Assembly (NCBI GenBank): GCA_016213785.1
Contig: JACQZQ010000027.1
Location: forward strand, 1-64,000
Direction: 5' to 3'
Length of the DNA: 64,000 nucleotides
Source: Acidobacteriota bacterium
Lineage (GTDB): Bacteria > Acidobacteriota > Blastocatellia > Chloracidobacteriales > JADJPF01
Part shown: in pieces, positions 17,055-28,078 of the stretch
How positions within the stretch are numbered: position 1 is the stretch's first letter
How the letters are laid out: every line of letters begins with the position of its first letter
Made by a program: the position numbers and the translations under genes
Notes under the pieces: generated by a model
Told to the model about the DNA's origin: nothing
What the model saw: the letters and a program-made list of their open reading frames with translations, nothing else
Databases searched by the model: none

Positions 17055-18008
17055 ATGGTATACAAAATGAATATATCTTTTGAGGGGCTTTTTGCCTTTG
17101 TTTCTAACGAAGAAACTAAAGTTATGGTTGTGCTTGTTATTGATGCCCGTAAGCCAGAGCCTTCTAAGAAGGGGAAGCGTTTCTTAGTTCATGTGCCTTC
17201 AGTACAAGTTAATGTAGATGATTTAGTGCCAAAACAAGGAGTGAATCCATTAGATTCAGATTATATCTTAAGCCTTAAAGAACAGTCGAATTTTGAGTTT
17301 TTTAGGCGATACATTGATAAACAGGATAATACTGTTAGAGAGGCTGTTTGGCCTTTAGATAAAGATCTGATCTATATTAATCCCACTACTTCGCCAAAAG
17401 GGGTAACTTTAGCTGTAGCACCTGATCTTGAAGAACGCATTCCTACAATGAAATATATCTATCGAGAAACTCCTAATCCTGAAGTTATAGTCGATTCTAA
17501 CTGTCTTAATCCGCCTCTTGATCCACGGCTTGTTGCTAAAATGCGATTTAATTCAGGGATAGTTAAGGCTGTAGAACCTTTAGATCATAAATTTGAGTTT
17601 TACCCCGGCGACCCAGATATAAGCAAAGAATATCATCGAAAAGTAGTAGTGGAATTGGAATTTGAGCAGGATACTGTTGAATTAGGGCACTTAAGTGACC
17701 CAAATGACGATCTAAAAAACCCTAAATCAGAATTTACAAAGGTGTTTACAATTAAGTTAAGCCAAGAAAAAACAGTGGAAATTAAGGTTCAAAATCTACC
17801 TCCTAATTTGCAAGATGTATTTGACTATAATCCTGTAGAAGATTTTTTACCAGAATATGACTTTGAGTTAGTTTATGAAGTTGTTAATAGTATTCCTGAG
17901 GAAGGGATAAAAGTTCCTAGAAAAATTCCTAACGCTGGGGAAAATTTACTTAGTAGTGATAGACAGATGTGTGGGCATGCACTCTTTTTTACTACTGAAA
18001 ACATTTAA
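17055..18008 (+). CDS. unknown protein linked to CHAT protease and subtilase
   Basis: I do not recognise this 317-residue protein. It has no signal peptide, no membrane segment and no cysteine-rich motif. It is acidic and rich in proline and alternating hydrophobic residues, so mostly beta structure is expected. Landmarks are ISFEGLFAFV near the start, FLVHVPSVQVN, and VVVELEFEQDTVELG. AGGAGG lies 8 bases before the ATG. It sits 77 bases after the CHAT gene and 93 bases before the subtilase. Its location between two proteases makes it a candidate substrate, adaptor or inhibitor; that is inference from position only. Confidence 0.8.
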   Translation: MVYKMNISFEGLFAFVSNEETKVMVVLVIDARKPEPSKKGKRFLVHVPSVQVNVDDLVPKQGVNPLDSDYILSLKEQSNFEFFRRYIDKQDNTVREAVWPLDKDLIYINPTTSPKGVTLAVAPDLEERIPTMKYIYRETPNPEVIVDSNCLNPPLDPRLVAKMRFNSGIVKAVEPLDHKFEFYPGDPDISKEYHRKVVVELEFEQDTVELGHLSDPNDDLKNPKSEFTKVFTIKLSQEKTVEIKVQNLPPNLQDVFDYNPVEDFLPEYDFELVYEVVNSIPEEGIKVPRKIPNAGENLLSSDRQMCGHALFFTTENI

Positions 18009-18101
18009 CTCGCACTTTGCTAAAACGGTAACAATGGTTTATTCCCTTTAACTTTCAAGACAAATTGGAACAGTAAAGCACATAGAAAGGTTGGTTTGTC
18101 A

Positions 18102-19733
18102 ATGGCTACAGATAGTACTAATCAATGTCATTTTTATGATAAACAAAGAGAGCCGCTATCTCATAAGGAAAATTCTGTGGTGATAAGGTGCTGCTCTAAA
18201 GCGAAAGAAGAAGGCATCTCACAAACAAGAAACTTTATAAAAAATAAATGTAGCTCCTTAAACCCATCAACAGAATTTTCATCTTTCCCTGATGATAAGT
18301 TTCATTTTTATAATAGAGCAGAAAAAAAACCTTTGGAAAAAGACAAAAATAAGGAGACAGAACAATCTTTGGAAAAAGACTTTTCCTCAATCAAAAATGA
18401 AAATAAGGAGACAGTAAAAGAAATATTAGAGAAGGTTTATCGTAGTAAAAACGGTGACTGGATGATTCTTGCTAATCGGATAGTGTGTAAATATAAATCA
18501 GACACATCCCAAGAAAGTATAGAAAAAATAAATAAAAGGTTTTCCTTAAAGAAGGTAAAAGAATTAAAGTTTTTGGAAAAAACCTTTTTACTGGAGATTT
18601 CAGAAACCCGTAGCACCAGTAGCTCAAATGCTGTTGAGATATGTGATAAGCTTTCAAAAGAAGAATGTGTTAGTTATGCACACCCTGATTGGATAGAACG
18701 TATTAATCTGCATAGTGCTGCACCTAGCCCCCAAAGCGATTTGCCCACAAATGAGCCTTGGTATTTAAAGAAAATAAAAGCTCAAGAAGCTTGGAAAGAA
18801 CTTGAAGGTGTCAGTTTAAGCAATGTAAAAATTGCTATTATTGATGAAGGTTTTTATATTGGGCATGAAGACTTAAAAGAAAAAGTAATTGATTCAATAG
18901 ATCTTGATAACGGTGATAATGACCCTTCAGGTAGTTTTTCACATGGTACTTCTTGTGCTGGTGTAGCTGTTAGAACAGACGGTGGGTTGGGTAGCTTAGG
19001 CATTGCCCCTAATTGTCAAATTATTCCTATAAAAGCTTCTCTAGATTGGTTTACAGGACAATATCAACTTGCAGAAGCACTACTCTATGCTTTTGAAAAA
19101 GGGGCAGATATAATTAGTTGTAGCTTTGGTAAAGATGAGTGGGAATTACTACCTGTTTTGAAAGATGCCATTGATAAAGTGACTAATGATGGGCGTGGCG
19201 GTCGAGGCTGTCTAGTTTTTTGGGCAGGTGGTGAACAAGGAGGAACCATAGACAAAAATGAAATTGCCACTTGTGAAAATGTTATTGCTGTAGGATCTAC
19301 AAGGCCAAGAGGTGGCGATTTGGAAGATGGTAGAACTATAACTAGCCCACAGGGTAAGGGTTTAGATCTTGTTGCACCTGGGACAGGAATTATTACTCTT
19401 GCTAAGAGAGAAGATGGAGACTCTAATTTACATAAGTCAGGACTATATAGATATTTTAATGGCACTTCTGCTGCAACTCCCTTGGTTGCAGGGGTAGCAG
19501 CTTTAATTCTAGGAGTGAACCCTAAGCTTACAAGAGAAGAAGTTCAAGATATATTGTTTGAGACTGCGGACAAGATTGGAAAAGACATTACTCGTTATAA
19601 GCCGGTTGACGGAGACCGCAGAAGATTGCGCAATGATAAATACGGATATGGACGAGTTAATGCTTTAAAAGCTGTGAAAAAAGCCATAAACACTACAGCA
19701 ACCAAAAAAATTATAATTACTAAAAAACTGTGA
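18102..19733 (+). CDS. subtilisin-like serine protease (S8), oxyanion Asn replaced
   Basis: The 543-residue protein has an N-terminal non-catalytic region of about 210 residues, rich in Lys, Glu and Ser and including a likely inhibitor-type prodomain (about 105-200). A subtilase domain follows. The catalytic triad is Asp248 (IAIIDEGF), His281 (SHGTSCAGV) and Ser456 (NGTSAATPLVAGV). Where subtilases usually have AAGN with the oxyanion-hole Asn, this one reads WAGGEQGG, so Gly377 replaces the Asn. No signal peptide is visible, so it is probably cytoplasmic. I use the ATG at 18102; the longer reading starts with TTG. Third gene of the CHAT set; it could be activated by CHAT cleavage of its prodomain. 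Confidence 0.9.
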   Translation: MATDSTNQCHFYDKQREPLSHKENSVVIRCCSKAKEEGISQTRNFIKNKCSSLNPSTEFSSFPDDKFHFYNRAEKKPLEKDKNKETEQSLEKDFSSIKNENKETVKEILEKVYRSKNGDWMILANRIVCKYKSDTSQESIEKINKRFSLKKVKELKFLEKTFLLEISETRSTSSSNAVEICDKLSKEECVSYAHPDWIERINLHSAAPSPQSDLPTNEPWYLKKIKAQEAWKELEGVSLSNVKIAIIDEGFYIGHEDLKEKVIDSIDLDNGDNDPSGSFSHGTSCAGVAVRTDGGLGSLGIAPNCQIIPIKASLDWFTGQYQLAEALLYAFEKGADIISCSFGKDEWELLPVLKDAIDKVTNDGRGGRGCLVFWAGGEQGGTIDKNEIATCENVIAVGSTRPRGGDLEDGRTITSPQGKGLDLVAPGTGIITLAKREDGDSNLHKSGLYRYFNGTSAATPLVAGVAALILGVNPKLTREEVQDILFETADKIGKDITRYKPVDGDRRRLRNDKYGYGRVNALKAVKKAINTTATKKIIITKKL

Positions 19734-19772
19734 CAACCAAAAAATTGTTTGCTAAAAGCTCAAGATAACAAG

Positions 19773-19800
19773 GAGCTTATTTTAATTTTATAAGCTCTTT
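19773..19800. terminator. hairpin terminator between convergent genes
   Basis: GAGCTTAT (19773-19780) pairs with ATAAGCTC (19790-19797), followed by TTT on the plus strand and preceded by AAGG. It lies between the ends of the subtilase and the fibronectin lipoprotein genes and can serve both strands. Confidence 0.65.
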
Positions 19801-19802
19801 AC

Positions 19803-20924
19803 TTATTGCACCGCTTCAACCTCAGTGCCTTCGCTTGGCAAGCTTTCGTTGTTACTTAAGTCTAGGGCTGTAATAAAGTAAACGTAAGTCTTGCCTATTT
19901 GGGCACGTTCATCTCTAAAGGTTGTTGCTGCAATTGCTGATGGGGTTAGCTTTGTCCATTCGCTACGAGGGGCATCTTTCTTTTCTGCTCGGTAAATAAA
20001 ATAGCCTCGTAGGTCTTTTTCTGTGTTTGCAGGCCAAAATAGGCTAACTAGTCCTGCTGCTGCGGCTCCTGTTACATTTGAAGGTGCAATGGGTGCAAAT
20101 GTGTCTTTGGCTTTAACTAAAATCTCTTTAGAGTCAGGGCTTTCTATAGATGCATTTTTGCCTGAGGATACAGAACGGATTATGTAAAAATAATTATTGC
20201 CAAACTTAAATTGTTTGTCTTCAAAGCTAGTTGATGTAATTAATCCACTATTGATTGGTTGGTCGGAAAAAGCACCATCTTTGGAACGGCGATAAATATT
20301 ATAACCTAAGATATTTGCTGGCTGAGTTTCATCTAGGTTTGCTGCTGGTGCTGACCAAGTAAGTTTAATTGCCTCTTGAGTTAGCTCTGTAGCGGGGTTT
20401 TCTGGTGCTTTAGCTATAGCAGTTGTGGGTTCAACTAAGACATAGTTGGAAAGAGGCAGCGATGCACCTGAGAAATTAGTGTAGCGAATGGCATAACGAT
20501 AGCGCAGTGTGCTATTTAAGTTACCTGCTGGTAGGGTATCAGTAAAAAACAGTGTATTCGCTTCTGCATCACTAATATCTTTACTAGGAATTGTAGCTAT
20601 TACACGTGCTTCTTCTAAAAATTTTTCTTCGGGCAGTCTTAGGGGAGTGTCTGTTGTTTCATCACGCCTTAAAATCTCTGCGCGAGAGACTTTAGAGTTT
20701 TGCATTGCAATAACACCAGGCTTAGGCCAGGTAAGTATCAGATTTGTTCCTCGTTGACGGGCTTGGAGCATTTCTGGCACTAAGGCTTTATACTTTATTG
20801 GTGGTAAGGGTGGGCCTACACGTCCACAACCAGCAATAATGATAGCTGAAAAAGCAATTACAAATATCCAGCATAAGCGCTGGAAAAAGGATTTTTTAGA
20901 GTATATAACGGCTAAGGTCTTCAT
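19803..20924 (-). CDS. lipoprotein with fibronectin type III repeats
   Basis: The 373-residue protein has a long lipoprotein signal with the lipobox IIIAGC and acylated Cys near residue 33, then [12 protein letters not shown]. Three fibronectin type III-like domains follow (about 45-160, 165-270, 275-370), shown by repeated [23 protein letters not shown] and GYFIYRAEK strands with Trp/Pro landmarks. It is likely an envelope protein in the outer or inner membrane leaflet, with a binding or scaffolding role. Its start lies inside the end of hslU (29-base overlap), so the two are translationally coupled although functionally unrelated. Confidence 0.85.
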   Translation of the reverse strand: MKTLAVIYSKKSFFQRLCWIFVIAFSAIIIAGCGRVGPPLPPIKYKALVPEMLQARQRGTNLILTWPKPGVIAMQNSKVSRAEILRRDETTDTPLRLPEEKFLEEARVIATIPSKDISDAEANTLFFTDTLPAGNLNSTLRYRYAIRYTNFSGASLPLSNYVLVEPTTAIAKAPENPATELTQEAIKLTWSAPAANLDETQPANILGYNIYRRSKDGAFSDQPINSGLITSTSFEDKQFKFGNNYFYIIRSVSSGKNASIESPDSKEILVKAKDTFAPIAPSNVTGAAAAGLVSLFWPANTEKDLRGYFIYRAEKKDAPRSEWTKLTPSAIAATTFRDERAQIGKTYVYFITALDLSNNESLPSEGTEVEAVQ

Positions 20925-22281
20925 TTTCTACAATACTTGATAGCATTTTCCTAACGTAGTCTTGGTTAATAACTTGTTTTTTTTCTGGTAAATCTGAGCC
21001 TTCAAAGGAAATCTCATCTAAGAGTTTTTCCATTACGGTATGTAGTCGTCTAGCTCCTATGTTTTCAGTAGATTTATTTACAGAGTATGCAAAATCAGCA
21101 ATTGTTTCAATAGCATCTTCTGTAAATTCTAGACAAATACCTTCGGTTTGTAGAAGCGCAGTATACTGCCTAATTAAAGAGTTTTTAGGCTCAGTTAAAA
21201 TTCTCTTAAAATCGTCTTTAGTAAGTGGATCTAAGTTAACACGGATGGGGAAACGCCCTTGAAGTTCAGGAATTAAGTCTGAGGGTTTAGCTACATGAAA
21301 AGCTCCTGCGGCGATGAATAAAACATGGTCAGTTCGTACCATTCCATATTTTGTATTAACTGTAGTTCCTTCAATAATTGGGAGTAAGTCGCGTTGTACG
21401 CCTTCGCGAGAGACTTCTGGCCCGTGTGCGCCTTCGCGGCCAGCGATTTTGTCTATTTCATCAAGAAAAACAATTCCTGAATTTTCTACACGTTCTAGAG
21501 CGACTCGTGAAACTGAGTCCATGTCGATTAAATTTTGTTCTTCTTCAGAGATTAGATACTCTAAAGCTTCTTCTACAGGCATTTTACGCTTAGTTGAGCG
21601 TCCACCAGAAAAAAGCCCTGGAATCATATCTTTTATGTTTATATCCATTTCCTCGATGCCTTGAGGGGTAATAATTTCAATCCCACTAGGTAAACCCCGT
21701 TCTTTGACTTCTAGTTCAATTAGGCGGCTATTAAGTTTTCCATCTCTAAGTTGTTGACGAAGTTTTTCTCTAGTACGTTGAAATTGATCATTATTATTTT
21801 CTGAAGCTGAAGAGTCATCAGGTTTTGGAGGAAGTAGTATATCTAATATTCTTTCTTCAGCGTTAAATTCGGCTTTATCGGCAACTTCATCAATTTTTTC
21901 TTCTCTAACAAGGTCAATAGCAATTTCTACTAGGTCGCGGACAATTGATTCAACATCACGACCGACATAGCCGACTTCTGTAAATTTTGAGGCTTCTACT
22001 TTTAGGAAAGGTGAGCCTGAGAGACGAGCAAGGCGGCGGGCAATTTCTGTTTTACCTACGCCGGTTGAGCCTATCATAATGATATTTTTAGGAATAACAT
22101 CTTGGGCTAAATCAAGAGGTAGTTTTTGGCGACGAACTCTATTTCTAAGGGCAATAGCTACGGCTCTTTTGGCAGCGCGTTGACCAACTACATGTTTATC
22201 AAGTTCTGCAACAATTTGTTTAGGGGTTAAATCGTCTAAGTTAGGTGGAGGAGCTACTTCCCCTGAAAGATAAATTACCAT
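20896..22281 (-). CDS. hslU: HslU ATPase subunit of the HslVU protease
   Basis: AAA+ unfoldase that feeds proteins to HslV. Walker [10 protein letters not shown] is at about 71-79, Walker B is in VFLDEIDKI, the I-domain lies between, and a sensor region [12 protein letters not shown] lies near the C-terminus. The pore motif GYVGRDVE is conserved. The 461 residues end in LSRYIL; the C-terminal tail of HslU inserts into HslV to open it. It follows hslV by 26 bases in the standard order. Confidence 0.97.
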   Translation of the reverse strand: MVIYLSGEVAPPPNLDDLTPKQIVAELDKHVVGQRAAKRAVAIALRNRVRRQKLPLDLAQDVIPKNIIMIGSTGVGKTEIARRLARLSGSPFLKVEASKFTEVGYVGRDVESIVRDLVEIAIDLVREEKIDEVADKAEFNAEERILDILLPPKPDDSSASENNNDQFQRTREKLRQQLRDGKLNSRLIELEVKERGLPSGIEIITPQGIEEMDINIKDMIPGLFSGGRSTKRKMPVEEALEYLISEEEQNLIDMDSVSRVALERVENSGIVFLDEIDKIAGREGAHGPEVSREGVQRDLLPIIEGTTVNTKYGMVRTDHVLFIAAGAFHVAKPSDLIPELQGRFPIRVNLDPLTKDDFKRILTEPKNSLIRQYTALLQTEGICLEFTEDAIETIADFAYSVNKSTENIGARRLHTVMEKLLDEISFEGSDLPEKKQVINQDYVRKMLSSIVENEDLSRYIL

Positions 22282-22307
22282 GTTTCCTCATTAATTAGTT
22301 CTCAGAA

Positions 22308-22877
22308 TTATAGTTCTTCAACTACCAAGCTATCATTAGTATAAATACAAATACTTGCTGCAATTTTCATTGCTTCAGTTGCAATTTCCCGGGCAGAAAG
22401 TTGCGAATGTGTTGCTAAGGCTCTAGCAGCAGCTAAAGCAAATGCTCCTCCAGAACCTATAGCCATAATACCATCTTCAGGTTCAATTAAATCACCTGTT
22501 CCTGAAATCACTAAAGATGTTTTTTCATCGGCTACTAAAAGTAGTGCTTCTAGGTTACGTAGGTATTTATCTGTGCGCCAATCCTTAGCCATTTCTACTG
22601 CGGCGCGGCTAAGTTGACCATGATATTGTTCTAGTTTTGATTCAAAACGGCCAAAAAGCGCAAATGCGTCTGCTGTTGAGCCTGCAAAACCTACTAAAAC
22701 TTTGTCATTATAAAGTCTACGTACTTTACGAGCATTTGATTTCATCACAGTATTACCTAAGGTAACTTGTCCATCAGCAGCCATTACAATGTTATGGCCT
22801 TGGCGTACTGATAATACCGTAGTTGAGCGGATCTTATTAGTATCATTTTTTTTAGTTTTAGCAAGTTTATTATTCAC
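22308..22877 (-). CDS. hslV: HslV protease subunit with N-terminal propeptide
   Basis: A proteasome-like threonine protease that partners HslU. The domain starts [20 protein letters not shown], and [29 protein letters not shown] and [13 protein letters not shown] are all conserved. Here the nucleophile Thr (residue 19 or 20) is preceded by about 18 residues rich in Lys and Asn. Many HslV proteins begin directly with Met-Thr. I see no usable start codon nearer the Thr, so the propeptide must be removed, as is known for some other HslV/CodW proteins. The mature length of about 171 residues is normal. Confidence 0.95.
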   Translation of the reverse strand: MNNKLAKTKKNDTNKIRSTTVLSVRQGHNIVMAADGQVTLGNTVMKSNARKVRRLYNDKVLVGFAGSTADAFALFGRFESKLEQYHGQLSRAAVEMAKDWRTDKYLRNLEALLLVADEKTSLVISGTGDLIEPEDGIMAIGSGGAFALAAARALATHSQLSAREIATEAMKIAASICIYTNDSLVVEEL

Positions 22878-22901
22878 AAAATAGCCTTAAAATAATGGAT
22901 T

Positions 22902-23222
22902 TTAATCTTTATCTTTTGAACCATCTGAGCTATCAGCATCGATAGTTAATAGTTCATCTAATTCATTGCAAGGTGTAGAGCTTAAGATTTCGTAAAGCGT
23001 TGGAGCTATTGCTTTAGAAACATTTCCTGTGGGCAGTAATACTATACGAACGTGTAATTTTTGACCACGTTTTTTTAATGTTAGAGTATCGCCTATTTTA
23101 ACTTCGCGGCCTGCTTTAGCTGGAATATCATTGATTAAAACAGCACCAGCGCGGCAAATTTCTGCTGCAACAGTACGACGAAGTACCAGACGACTTAGTT
23201 TTAAGAAAAGATCAAGTCTCAT
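22902..23222 (-). CDS. S4-domain RNA-binding protein (Hsp15/RqcP-like)
   Basis: A 106-residue protein whose first 65 residues form an S4 RNA-binding domain: MRLDLFLKLSRLVLRRTVAAEICRAGAVLINDIPAKAGREVKIGD. Small S4 proteins of this type bind tRNA-blocked 50S subunits in ribosome rescue (Hsp15, RqcP). The C-terminal 40 residues end in an acidic Ser/Asp tail. It lies 24 bases before hslV and 83 bases after the surA-like gene, so it is part of the same protein quality-control transcript. Confidence 0.85.
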   Translation of the reverse strand: MRLDLFLKLSRLVLRRTVAAEICRAGAVLINDIPAKAGREVKIGDTLTLKKRGQKLHVRIVLLPTGNVSKAIAPTLYEILSSTPCNELDELLTIDADSSDGSKDKD

Positions 23223-23305
23223 AAATTATATAAAATAGCCCAAGATTTTTGGCAATTAACCCAGTCATTTGCTGGGCATTTGTGGCTGGTTGCTTGTGGC
23301 TGAGT

Positions 23306-24316
23306 TTAGTTTGCTTCACTAGTTTTCCTATAATTTTCAGCTACTTTAATATAAGACTTTTCTTTTAGCTTCTTAAAGTATTCAGGTAGTTGATTTTGTC
23401 CTTTTTCAAAAGCTACTTGTTCAGCTATTTGTGCTTCTACTTGGGTAAAATCAACAAGCCCTGCTGGTTTATGTTCGTTAAGACGAATGATTTGAAACCC
23501 TTTATCAATTTTAATTGGGTCAGAAACATCCCCAGCTTTCATTGTTTCTACTAGCTTACGTAAATACTCTATTAAATCGCTATCCTTAAAAGCAGGGAGT
23601 TCCCCAGCCTTTTCTGTAGATTTACGTTTTGGATCAGAATAGAGCTTATTTAAGTCACCAAAGGCTTTGCCTGCACGAGCATCGGCCACTATTTGTTTAG
23701 CTAAAGCTGAGGCTTCGGCTTCAGAGCGATTTTCTAAAGAAACAAAAATTTCGCTTAATTTATATTCTCCAGGAACCTTAAAGAGTTCAGCATGGGATTC
23801 ATACCAAGCTTTTTTTTCATCGACGGTTACTTTTTCATAGATTGGGCTAAAAATTTCACGAAAAAGAATTGCACGGCGCTGAGCATCATTACGGAAGGAT
23901 TTACGGAGGTCTTCTATATCAATACCTTGGGTTTTTAAGATTTCTGGTAATTCGCTTAAAGGTATAGGAGGGTTAAATTGTTGGCAAAGCCTAACAAATG
24001 ATTGATTAACTTCGGCTTCTACATCAATGGCTAGCTCTGTAGCGCGTTGACTAATTAATTTATCTTCAATTAAAATATCTAAGAGTTTGTCCACACCTTT
24101 TTTATATTCTTCATCAGCTTTTGCTTGGTCATTATTATTTTTTTCTAAAAGCTCTTTTCTGTAAGCTTCTTGAGCTTTAAGAAGGCTGGAACGAGTAATA
24201 ATATCAGTATTAACACGAGCTACAGTTTCATCAACTAACTGTGGTTCTTGGGCAAAAACTGGAAAAGTAAATAGGGCAAAAAGTATTACAATAAAAAAAA
24301 TCCGATTAAATTTCAT
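23306..24316 (-). CDS. periplasmic peptidyl-prolyl isomerase / SurA-like chaperone
   Basis: The 336-residue protein has a signal peptide (MKFNRIFFIVILFALFTFPVFAQ), a SurA-type N-terminal helical chaperone region (about 30-170, starting VDETVARVNTDIITRSSLLK), and one parvulin domain (about 180-290). The parvulin domain is shown by KLSEIFVS, AGKAFGDLNKLYS and GDVSDPIKIDKGFQIIRLNE. It assists folding of exported and outer-membrane proteins. E. coli SurA has two parvulin domains; here one is visible. It is 138 bases downstream of mfd and in the same direction. Confidence 0.88.
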   Translation of the reverse strand: MKFNRIFFIVILFALFTFPVFAQEPQLVDETVARVNTDIITRSSLLKAQEAYRKELLEKNNNDQAKADEEYKKGVDKLLDILIEDKLISQRATELAIDVEAEVNQSFVRLCQQFNPPIPLSELPEILKTQGIDIEDLRKSFRNDAQRRAILFREIFSPIYEKVTVDEKKAWYESHAELFKVPGEYKLSEIFVSLENRSEAEASALAKQIVADARAGKAFGDLNKLYSDPKRKSTEKAGELPAFKDSDLIEYLRKLVETMKAGDVSDPIKIDKGFQIIRLNEHKPAGLVDFTQVEAQIAEQVAFEKGQNQLPEYFKKLKEKSYIKVAENYRKTSEAN

Positions 24317-24454
24317 AATTTGTAAACTCCATAAACTGCTAATCAGATGTAGAAAATCAACTGCCTTATGATTTAAAGGTTAATTGGAATAAGGCCAATA
24401 AGGCATTGATTAATTTAAGTTAAGTTAGATGCTTATTTTTAATAAGCTGTTAGT

Positions 24455-27400
24455 TTATGTTGGCTTGGCAAATTTGCGCAAGAGATTTTCGATTGTTAAA
24501 AACAAAGCTTCATCACTAATTTCACTTATAAGTTTAATCTTTAGTACGCCTGATGGTGAAAAACTTGCGTCTTTATTGGTTCCAACAAACTCTATAAGCT
24601 TATTAGGCTCTATTTTGGCATTTTCTTTCCATTTGATATTTAAGTACTTTTGCTCACGATCAATAGAAACTATTCCTAAATTATTTGCAAAAGCTCTTAG
24701 TTTAGAATAGTGAAATAAATTTTCTACTGAATCAGGTCGTCTACCATAACGATCGACTAATTCTTCAGCAATACTAGAACGTTCCTGCTCATTATTAGCT
24801 GAAGAAATACGCTTATAAGTACGTAGTCTTTGCCCAGTATCAGAAATATAATCTTCTGGAATACGGATGTCTACACCAAGGTTAATTGCTACATTGGTAT
24901 CGTCTTCAATTGGTTGGCCTCTTAGCTCCTGAACAGTGCGTTCAAGCATTTGACAATAGAGATCAAAACCTATTGAATCAATATGTCCAGATTGTTGACC
25001 TCCAAGTAAATTTCCGGCCCCTCTAAGTTCTAAATCTAGAGCAGCAATACGAAATCCTGAACCTAGATCAGAGAACTCACGAATTGCAGCAAGGCGTCTT
25101 CTAGCAATGGGCGTTAATGTTTGTTCTGAAGGTACTAGCAAATAAGCGTAAGCACGACGATTAGAACGTCCTACACGTCCACGCAGTTGATAAAGCTGAG
25201 AAAGCCCATAGTGATCAGCGTGATCAATAATAATAGTATTTGCTAAGGGTATATCAATACCGTTTTCAATAATAGTAGTAGCAACTAATATATCTGTCTC
25301 ATGTTGGATAAACTTCATCATAACGTCTTCTAAAGCGGTTTCATTTAACTGTCCATGTCCAACACCAACTCTAGCTTTAGGGACAAGCTTTTTAATTAAA
25401 TCAGCAATTGAGTAAATAGTTTCTACTCGGTTATGAACAAAGAAAATTTGCCCATTTCGTTGAAGTTCCATTTCTATAGCGCTACGAATTACACCTTCAT
25501 TAAATTGTACTACGTGAGTTTGCACAGCTAAGCGGTCTGATGGTGGGGTTTCAATTACAGACATATCTCTAAGCCCTGCTAAAGACATATTTAGAGTACG
25601 AGGAATAGGTGTAGCTGACATAGTTAAAACATCTACGCGACGGCGCATTTGTTTAAGCTTTTCCTTATGACCAACCCCAAAGCGTTGCTCTTCGTCAACT
25701 ATAACTAACCCTAAGGATTTAAACTGAATGTCTTTTGAAAGAAGGCGATGAGTTCCTACTACAATATCAACCTTACCTTCTGCAAGTCGTGAAACAGTTT
25801 CTTTTTGCTCTTTAGCTGAACGAAATCGAGAGAGCAGTTCAATTGTTATAGGAAAAGAAGCAAAACGCTGTTGGAAAGTTTTATAATGCTGATAGGCTAA
25901 AACTGTAGTAGGGGCTAAGACAGCAATTTGCTTTCCATCTGAAACTACCTTAAATGCTGCTCTCATTGCTACTTCGGTCTTACCAAAACCTACATCACCG
26001 CAAAGTAGTCTATCCATAGGTGTTTCAGAGTGCAGATCTGTTTTTATATCTTCTACTGCTGCATCTTGATCTGGCGTAAGTTGATACTCAAATGCATCTT
26101 CAAATTCTTGTTGCCAGGGGCTATCGTCGCTAAATGGTGAACGCTTAACAAGCTTACGCTCTGCATAAAGCTTAAGTAACTCTTCAGCCATATCTCGCAT
26201 TGCTTTTTTAACACGAGATTTAGTTTTTTGCCAATTAAGCCCACCTAACTTGTCTAGTGAGGGTCTAGAGACGTTTTCAGCACTAGCAAATTTTTGTACT
26301 AAGTCAAGTCGCTCTACAGGAACATAAAGTTTTGTTCCTTCTGCATAGGTAAGCAACATAAATTCACGTTTAGTTGTTGGGCTAACTTGCATCTGTTGTA
26401 AACCTTGAAATTGTCCTATTCCATGATCTACGTGGACTACATAATCACCAGGTTTTAAGTCTCGAAAGTCTGATAAAAATGCGCTAAGTTGAGTTCTTTT
26501 GCGTCGTGTTTGTGATTGGCGGAAATCTGAACTAGCCGCTTCGTCAAAAATATCTGTTTCTATTAAAAGTCTTAGCTTAGTATCTGGTAGCTCACATCCA
26601 TTAGAAAGCTTACCTAAGGTTACAATAATTTCTTGAGAACTTGATGAAATAGAATGGGTTAACTCAGGTCTTAATTCTGCACGGACAGAATAATCCCTTA
26701 AGATTTCTACTACACGTTCAGCTACACCTAAACTAGGCATAACTAAAACGCTAGACTCACCTGCTTGTTGCCATTTAGTTAGATTATGGGTTAAATCTGG
26801 GATTCGACCGTGATAGCGTTGAGTAGATTGAGAGCGAATCCTATGTTCTGCTGCACAAGCTTCAACAGGGAAAAGGAAAAGAGTCCTTATATTTTGTTGT
26901 TCTGTTTCAAACTGAGTATCTATTTGAGCCGCTTCTAAGCCTAATAAACGTAGTTCTAGTCTTTGGCGATGATCTAGGCGAGAACGCAAGCCTTCAACTG
27001 TCATAAAAAGTTTTTCTGGTGTTAAAGCTAAACTTCCAGCTTCATCAACTAAATGATAAGTTTCATTAAATTTTGCATAAAGTTTGTTTAACTCTAAATC
27101 TATTTCGGCTGGTTCATCGACTATTACTAAAGGGTTTCGCAAATAGTCAAAAAGAGATGATTCTAAAGGGTTTAATAAAGGAAATAAATATTCCCAGCTT
27201 TCAAAAGTTGTTCCACTTTCGGCGGAAAGCAAGAGGTCTGAAAGCTCTTTTTGATATTGAGGTGCTTTCCAAAAGTCTTTAGCAGCACGAGCAAAACGGC
27301 GTAACCCTTCAGCACTAGCTGATTGGGTACGCATAGGAACTAGTCGCACCCCTTCAAGTCTTTCTTTAGAACGTTGAGTATCTGGGTCAAAAGTACGGAT

Positions 27401-28078
27401 TGATTCCAGAGTATCTCCAAAAAACTCCATTCTAAGCGGGTCGCTATAATTAGGAGAAAAAACATCCAAAATACCACCACGTAAACTATATGAACCTATT
27501 GAGTTAATAGGGTCTTCTCTTAAGTAACCATTAGCAGATAGCATATCAACTATTAAATCAGGAGGGCAATCTTCGCCGGATTTTAGCTGAATACTTAGAT
27601 TTAACATTTGTTTAGGCGAAGGAGTTCGCTCTATAAGAGTACGTGCTGGAGTTATAAGCAATTCTCCTCCACCACGAGCTAGGGTATCTAGGGCAAAGGC
27701 TCGCTTTTGTTCTACTTCAGGGTGGGGAGAAAGTCCTTGATAAGGGTTAACTTCTGCTACAGGTAAGGTTATTATTGTTTCAGGTTTTAAGCGTTTTGCT
27801 GATGAGCTTTCCTCCTTAGAGCCTTGGCGTAGGGCCTGATAAAAAAACTTAAGGTCACGCTCTAGGGTTTCTAATTCGTTATTGCTTCGCACAATAGTTA
27901 GTATGGGACGAGCAAGTTCTTTATTTAAGGCAGCAATAAGGAATGCTTTAGCTGAGCCTGTTAAACCGCTTACAGCAAGAGGTTTTTGGCTGGTTTTTAG
28001 GTCATTTAATAACCTACGAAAACTTGTACTTGTAATAAAATTAGTTAGAGGTGTTATTACTGCTAGTTTGGTGTTCAT
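24455..28078 (-). CDS. mfd: transcription-repair coupling factor Mfd
   Basis: Mfd removes stalled RNA polymerase and recruits UvrA. About 1207 residues, with the UvrB-like N-terminal module, the RNA polymerase-interacting CarD-like domain ([20 protein letters not shown]), and RecG-like helicase motifs [36 protein letters not shown] and [16 protein letters not shown]. The C-terminal TRCF domain starts near [17 protein letters not shown] start at the ATG at 28078 rather than 28132, since the extra residues are not family-like. Either way it overlaps the end of rfaE2 (38 bases with the chosen start). Confidence 0.96.
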   Translation of the reverse strand: MNTKLAVITPLTNFITSTSFRRLLNDLKTSQKPLAVSGLTGSAKAFLIAALNKELARPILTIVRSNNELETLERDLKFFYQALRQGSKEESSSAKRLKPETIITLPVAEVNPYQGLSPHPEVEQKRAFALDTLARGGGELLITPARTLIERTPSPKQMLNLSIQLKSGEDCPPDLIVDMLSANGYLREDPINSIGSYSLRGGILDVFSPNYSDPLRMEFFGDTLESIRTFDPDTQRSKERLEGVRLVPMRTQSASAEGLRRFARAAKDFWKAPQYQKELSDLLLSAESGTTFESWEYLFPLLNPLESSLFDYLRNPLVIVDEPAEIDLELNKLYAKFNETYHLVDEAGSLALTPEKLFMTVEGLRSRLDHRQRLELRLLGLEAAQIDTQFETEQQNIRTLFLFPVEACAAEHRIRSQSTQRYHGRIPDLTHNLTKWQQAGESSVLVMPSLGVAERVVEILRDYSVRAELRPELTHSISSSSQEIIVTLGKLSNGCELPDTKLRLLIETDIFDEAASSDFRQSQTRRKRTQLSAFLSDFRDLKPGDYVVHVDHGIGQFQGLQQMQVSPTTKREFMLLTYAEGTKLYVPVERLDLVQKFASAENVSRPSLDKLGGLNWQKTKSRVKKAMRDMAEELLKLYAERKLVKRSPFSDDSPWQQEFEDAFEYQLTPDQDAAVEDIKTDLHSETPMDRLLCGDVGFGKTEVAMRAAFKVVSDGKQIAVLAPTTVLAYQHYKTFQQRFASFPITIELLSRFRSAKEQKETVSRLAEGKVDIVVGTHRLLSKDIQFKSLGLVIVDEEQRFGVGHKEKLKQMRRRVDVLTMSATPIPRTLNMSLAGLRDMSVIETPPSDRLAVQTHVVQFNEGVIRSAIEMELQRNGQIFFVHNRVETIYSIADLIKKLVPKARVGVGHGQLNETALEDVMMKFIQHETDILVATTIIENGIDIPLANTIIIDHADHYGLSQLYQLRGRVGRSNRRAYAYLLVPSEQTLTPIARRRLAAIREFSDLGSGFRIAALDLELRGAGNLLGGQQSGHIDSIGFDLYCQMLERTVQELRGQPIEDDTNVAINLGVDIRIPEDYISDTGQRLRTYKRISSANNEQERSSIAEELVDRYGRRPDSVENLFHYSKLRAFANNLGIVSIDREQKYLNIKWKENAKIEPNKLIEFVGTNKDASFSPSGVLKIKLISEISDEALFLTIENLLRKFAKPT

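Noticed and set aside
21059-21664. Plus-strand frames of 67 to 116 codons opposite hslU
   Set aside because: They are antisense shadows of a well-conserved gene and show no family features.
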